From JAMXLO01 sp963726125 (GTDB lineage Bacteria; Pseudomonadota; Alphaproteobacteria; Acetobacterales; Acetobacteraceae), in assembly GCA_963726125.1 (NCBI GenBank), contig CAVSBG010000019.1, positions 62,001 to 126,000 of the forward strand: 64,000 nt of DNA, read 5' to 3'. Below the pieces are notes generated by a model that worked only from the letters and a program-made list of their open reading frames with translations, searched no databases and was not told the DNA's origin. The first letter of the stretch is position 1; each line of letters begins with the position of its first letter. Position numbers and translations under genes: made by a program. Shown here piece after piece: positions 63,061 to 64,000 of the stretch.

Positions 63061-63894
63061 CTACGCAGCGCGCCAGAGTTCGCCCTCGCGCTGCACCTTG
63101 CCCTCCGCCTCCAGCTTCAGCAGATGCGCCAGCACGTTGCGTTCGGCCGCCCGCCGCAACCGTGGATGCACCTGTGAATACAGCGTGTCCATCAGCGCGT
63201 AGGTCCCCGCGGCGCCCTTCGCGAGCGCACGCTCGATCGCCTGCTCCCGCATCATCCGATGCGTCAGCATTTCGCGCACCAACGCGCGCGGCTCGGTCAA
63301 CGGCGGACCGTGGCCCGGCAGGTAGACATCGTCGGTCCGGTCCAACAACAGCCGCAGGCTGGCGAAGTAATCCATCATGTCGCCACCCGGCGGGCTGACG
63401 ATACTGGTTGACCACGACATTACATGATCGGCGCTGAACAGCACCGCGGTACCGTCCTGCATGGGCAGCGCAAAGCACAGATGATCCGAGGCGTGTCCCG
63501 GCGTATGGATTGCCTGCATCCCGGCAACCATATCGCCGTGGCCCAGCTTGATATCAGCCTCGAACGTGTCGCTGCCGCTGTCGCGGAAACCGACGGTCGG
63601 CACGTTGGTGGCTTCGCGCAACGCAGGCACCGCGCCGACATGGTCATGGTGTGTATGGCTGACCAGGATCAACGCGATTTTCGGCCCGGTGGCACGCACG
63701 ATCGCCGCAACATGCTCCGGATGATCTTCCGGCCCCGGATCGAGAACGACGATGCCGTCGGGCGTTTCGATCAGATAGGTGTTGGTCCCGTGGTAGGTCA
63801 TCGGCCCCGGATTGGCGGCGACAATCCGCGAGATGCCAGGCATCACCGGAAGGATGGCGCCACGTTCCGGCTCAGGCTCGGTCAAAAAGGGCAT
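63061..63894 (-). CDS. MBL-fold metallo-hydrolase (LACTB2-like)
   Basis: The 277-aa protein has metal ligands in SHTHHDHVGA (HxHxDH), IHTPGHASDHL (third His) and the Asp of LFSADHVMSW. The C-terminal wing helices (LKLEAEGKVQREGELW) match the LACTB2-like winged-helix C-terminal domain found in beta-lactamase-like hydrolases of this branch. Likely hydrolyses a thioester, lactone or RNA; not specified by sequence. ATG at 63894 is preferred for CGAGG upstream; 63921 is an alternative. Upstream to the window edge (63895-64000) there is no further gene. Confidence 0.87.
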   Translation of the reverse strand: MPFLTEPEPERGAILPVMPGISRIVAANPGPMTYHGTNTYLIETPDGIVVLDPGPEDHPEHVAAIVRATGPKIALILVSHTHHDHVGAVPALREATNVPTVGFRDSGSDTFEADIKLGHGDMVAGMQAIHTPGHASDHLCFALPMQDGTAVLFSADHVMSWSTSIVSPPGGDMMDYFASLRLLLDRTDDVYLPGHGPPLTEPRALVREMLTHRMMREQAIERALAKGAAGTYALMDTLYSQVHPRLRRAAERNVLAHLLKLEAEGKVQREGELWRAA

Positions 63895-64000
63895 TGCGTC
63901 CTCGACATGGTTGCGAACCATACTGACAGCAGAGTTCGGCATCCGCCAAGGCACGGCACCTGTTCGAACCGAATGGCACCAGCCGTCACGGAACGATTGT

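Overview
The window is high-GC DNA from an alphaproteobacterium, most likely a member of the Acetobacteraceae (Rhodospirillales) or a close relative. Supporting evidence: a CcrM-type GANTC methyltransferase next to rnhB, a BolA / DnaJ-like / cobS / cobT block of the aerobic cobalamin route, two Hint-domain surface proteins of a kind common in acetic acid bacteria, and many intergenic GC-rich palindromes. Species cannot be named from the sequence alone.

Layout. 0-10.9 kb: remnant TPR gene hit by a small mobile element, GT4 glycosyltransferase divergent from trehalose-phosphate synthase (otsA, one apparent frameshift), glycine-zipper lipoprotein, SMP-30 lactonase, asparagine synthetase plus glycosyltransferase, YgfZ, TPMT-like methyltransferase, Fe-S protein. 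11-18.8 kb: LysR regulator, rnhB and ccrM split by an opposite-strand FkbM methyltransferase, then an esterase / two amidohydrolases / Rieske ferredoxin catabolic-looking run. 18.7-23.3 kb: accessory stretch of broken genes (GSCFA, acyl-AMP ligase fusion) ending at tRNA-Arg(UCU). 23.5-26.6 kb: vapBC, an SDR, and a second vapC with an unusual partner. 26.7-38.4 kb: parE (one apparent frameshift), class III aminotransferase, GFA, SDR, sugar epimerase, RidA, a Hint-domain protein, and an operon of K+ channel, MFS and serine hydrolase. 38.6-51.4 kb: unknown gene divergent from a Crp-type regulator, DUF2147, Lrp, second Hint protein, bolA / dnaJ-like / cobS / cobT, Ldh-type dehydrogenase, nitroreductase, NUDIX. 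51.6-55.7 kb: three-gene accessory cluster built around a trypsin-like protease whose N-terminus resembles effector-associated domains of prokaryotic conflict systems, flanked by genes I cannot name. 55.9-60.9 kb: duplicated dksA-like gene bracketing a broken surface-glycan / secreted-protein segment. 60.8-64 kb: MHS-family transporter, histidine phosphatase, MBL hydrolase.

Three structural points stand out. (1) A previously unnamed small non-autonomous mobile element occurs three times (340-555, 40364-40655, 53946-54142), each with terminal inverted repeats CAGGrCAATCG and a 10-bp target duplication (10/10, 10/10, 9/10). (2) The 51.6-55.7 kb protease cluster is the best candidate for an undescribed biological system. 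(3) About ten genes, including the normally essential parE, carry single-base frameshifts, mostly in short homopolymers, so many are probably sequence errors. Truly decayed genes are those that also lack domains (TPR, GSCFA, acyl-AMP ligase, FkbH, DmpA remnants).
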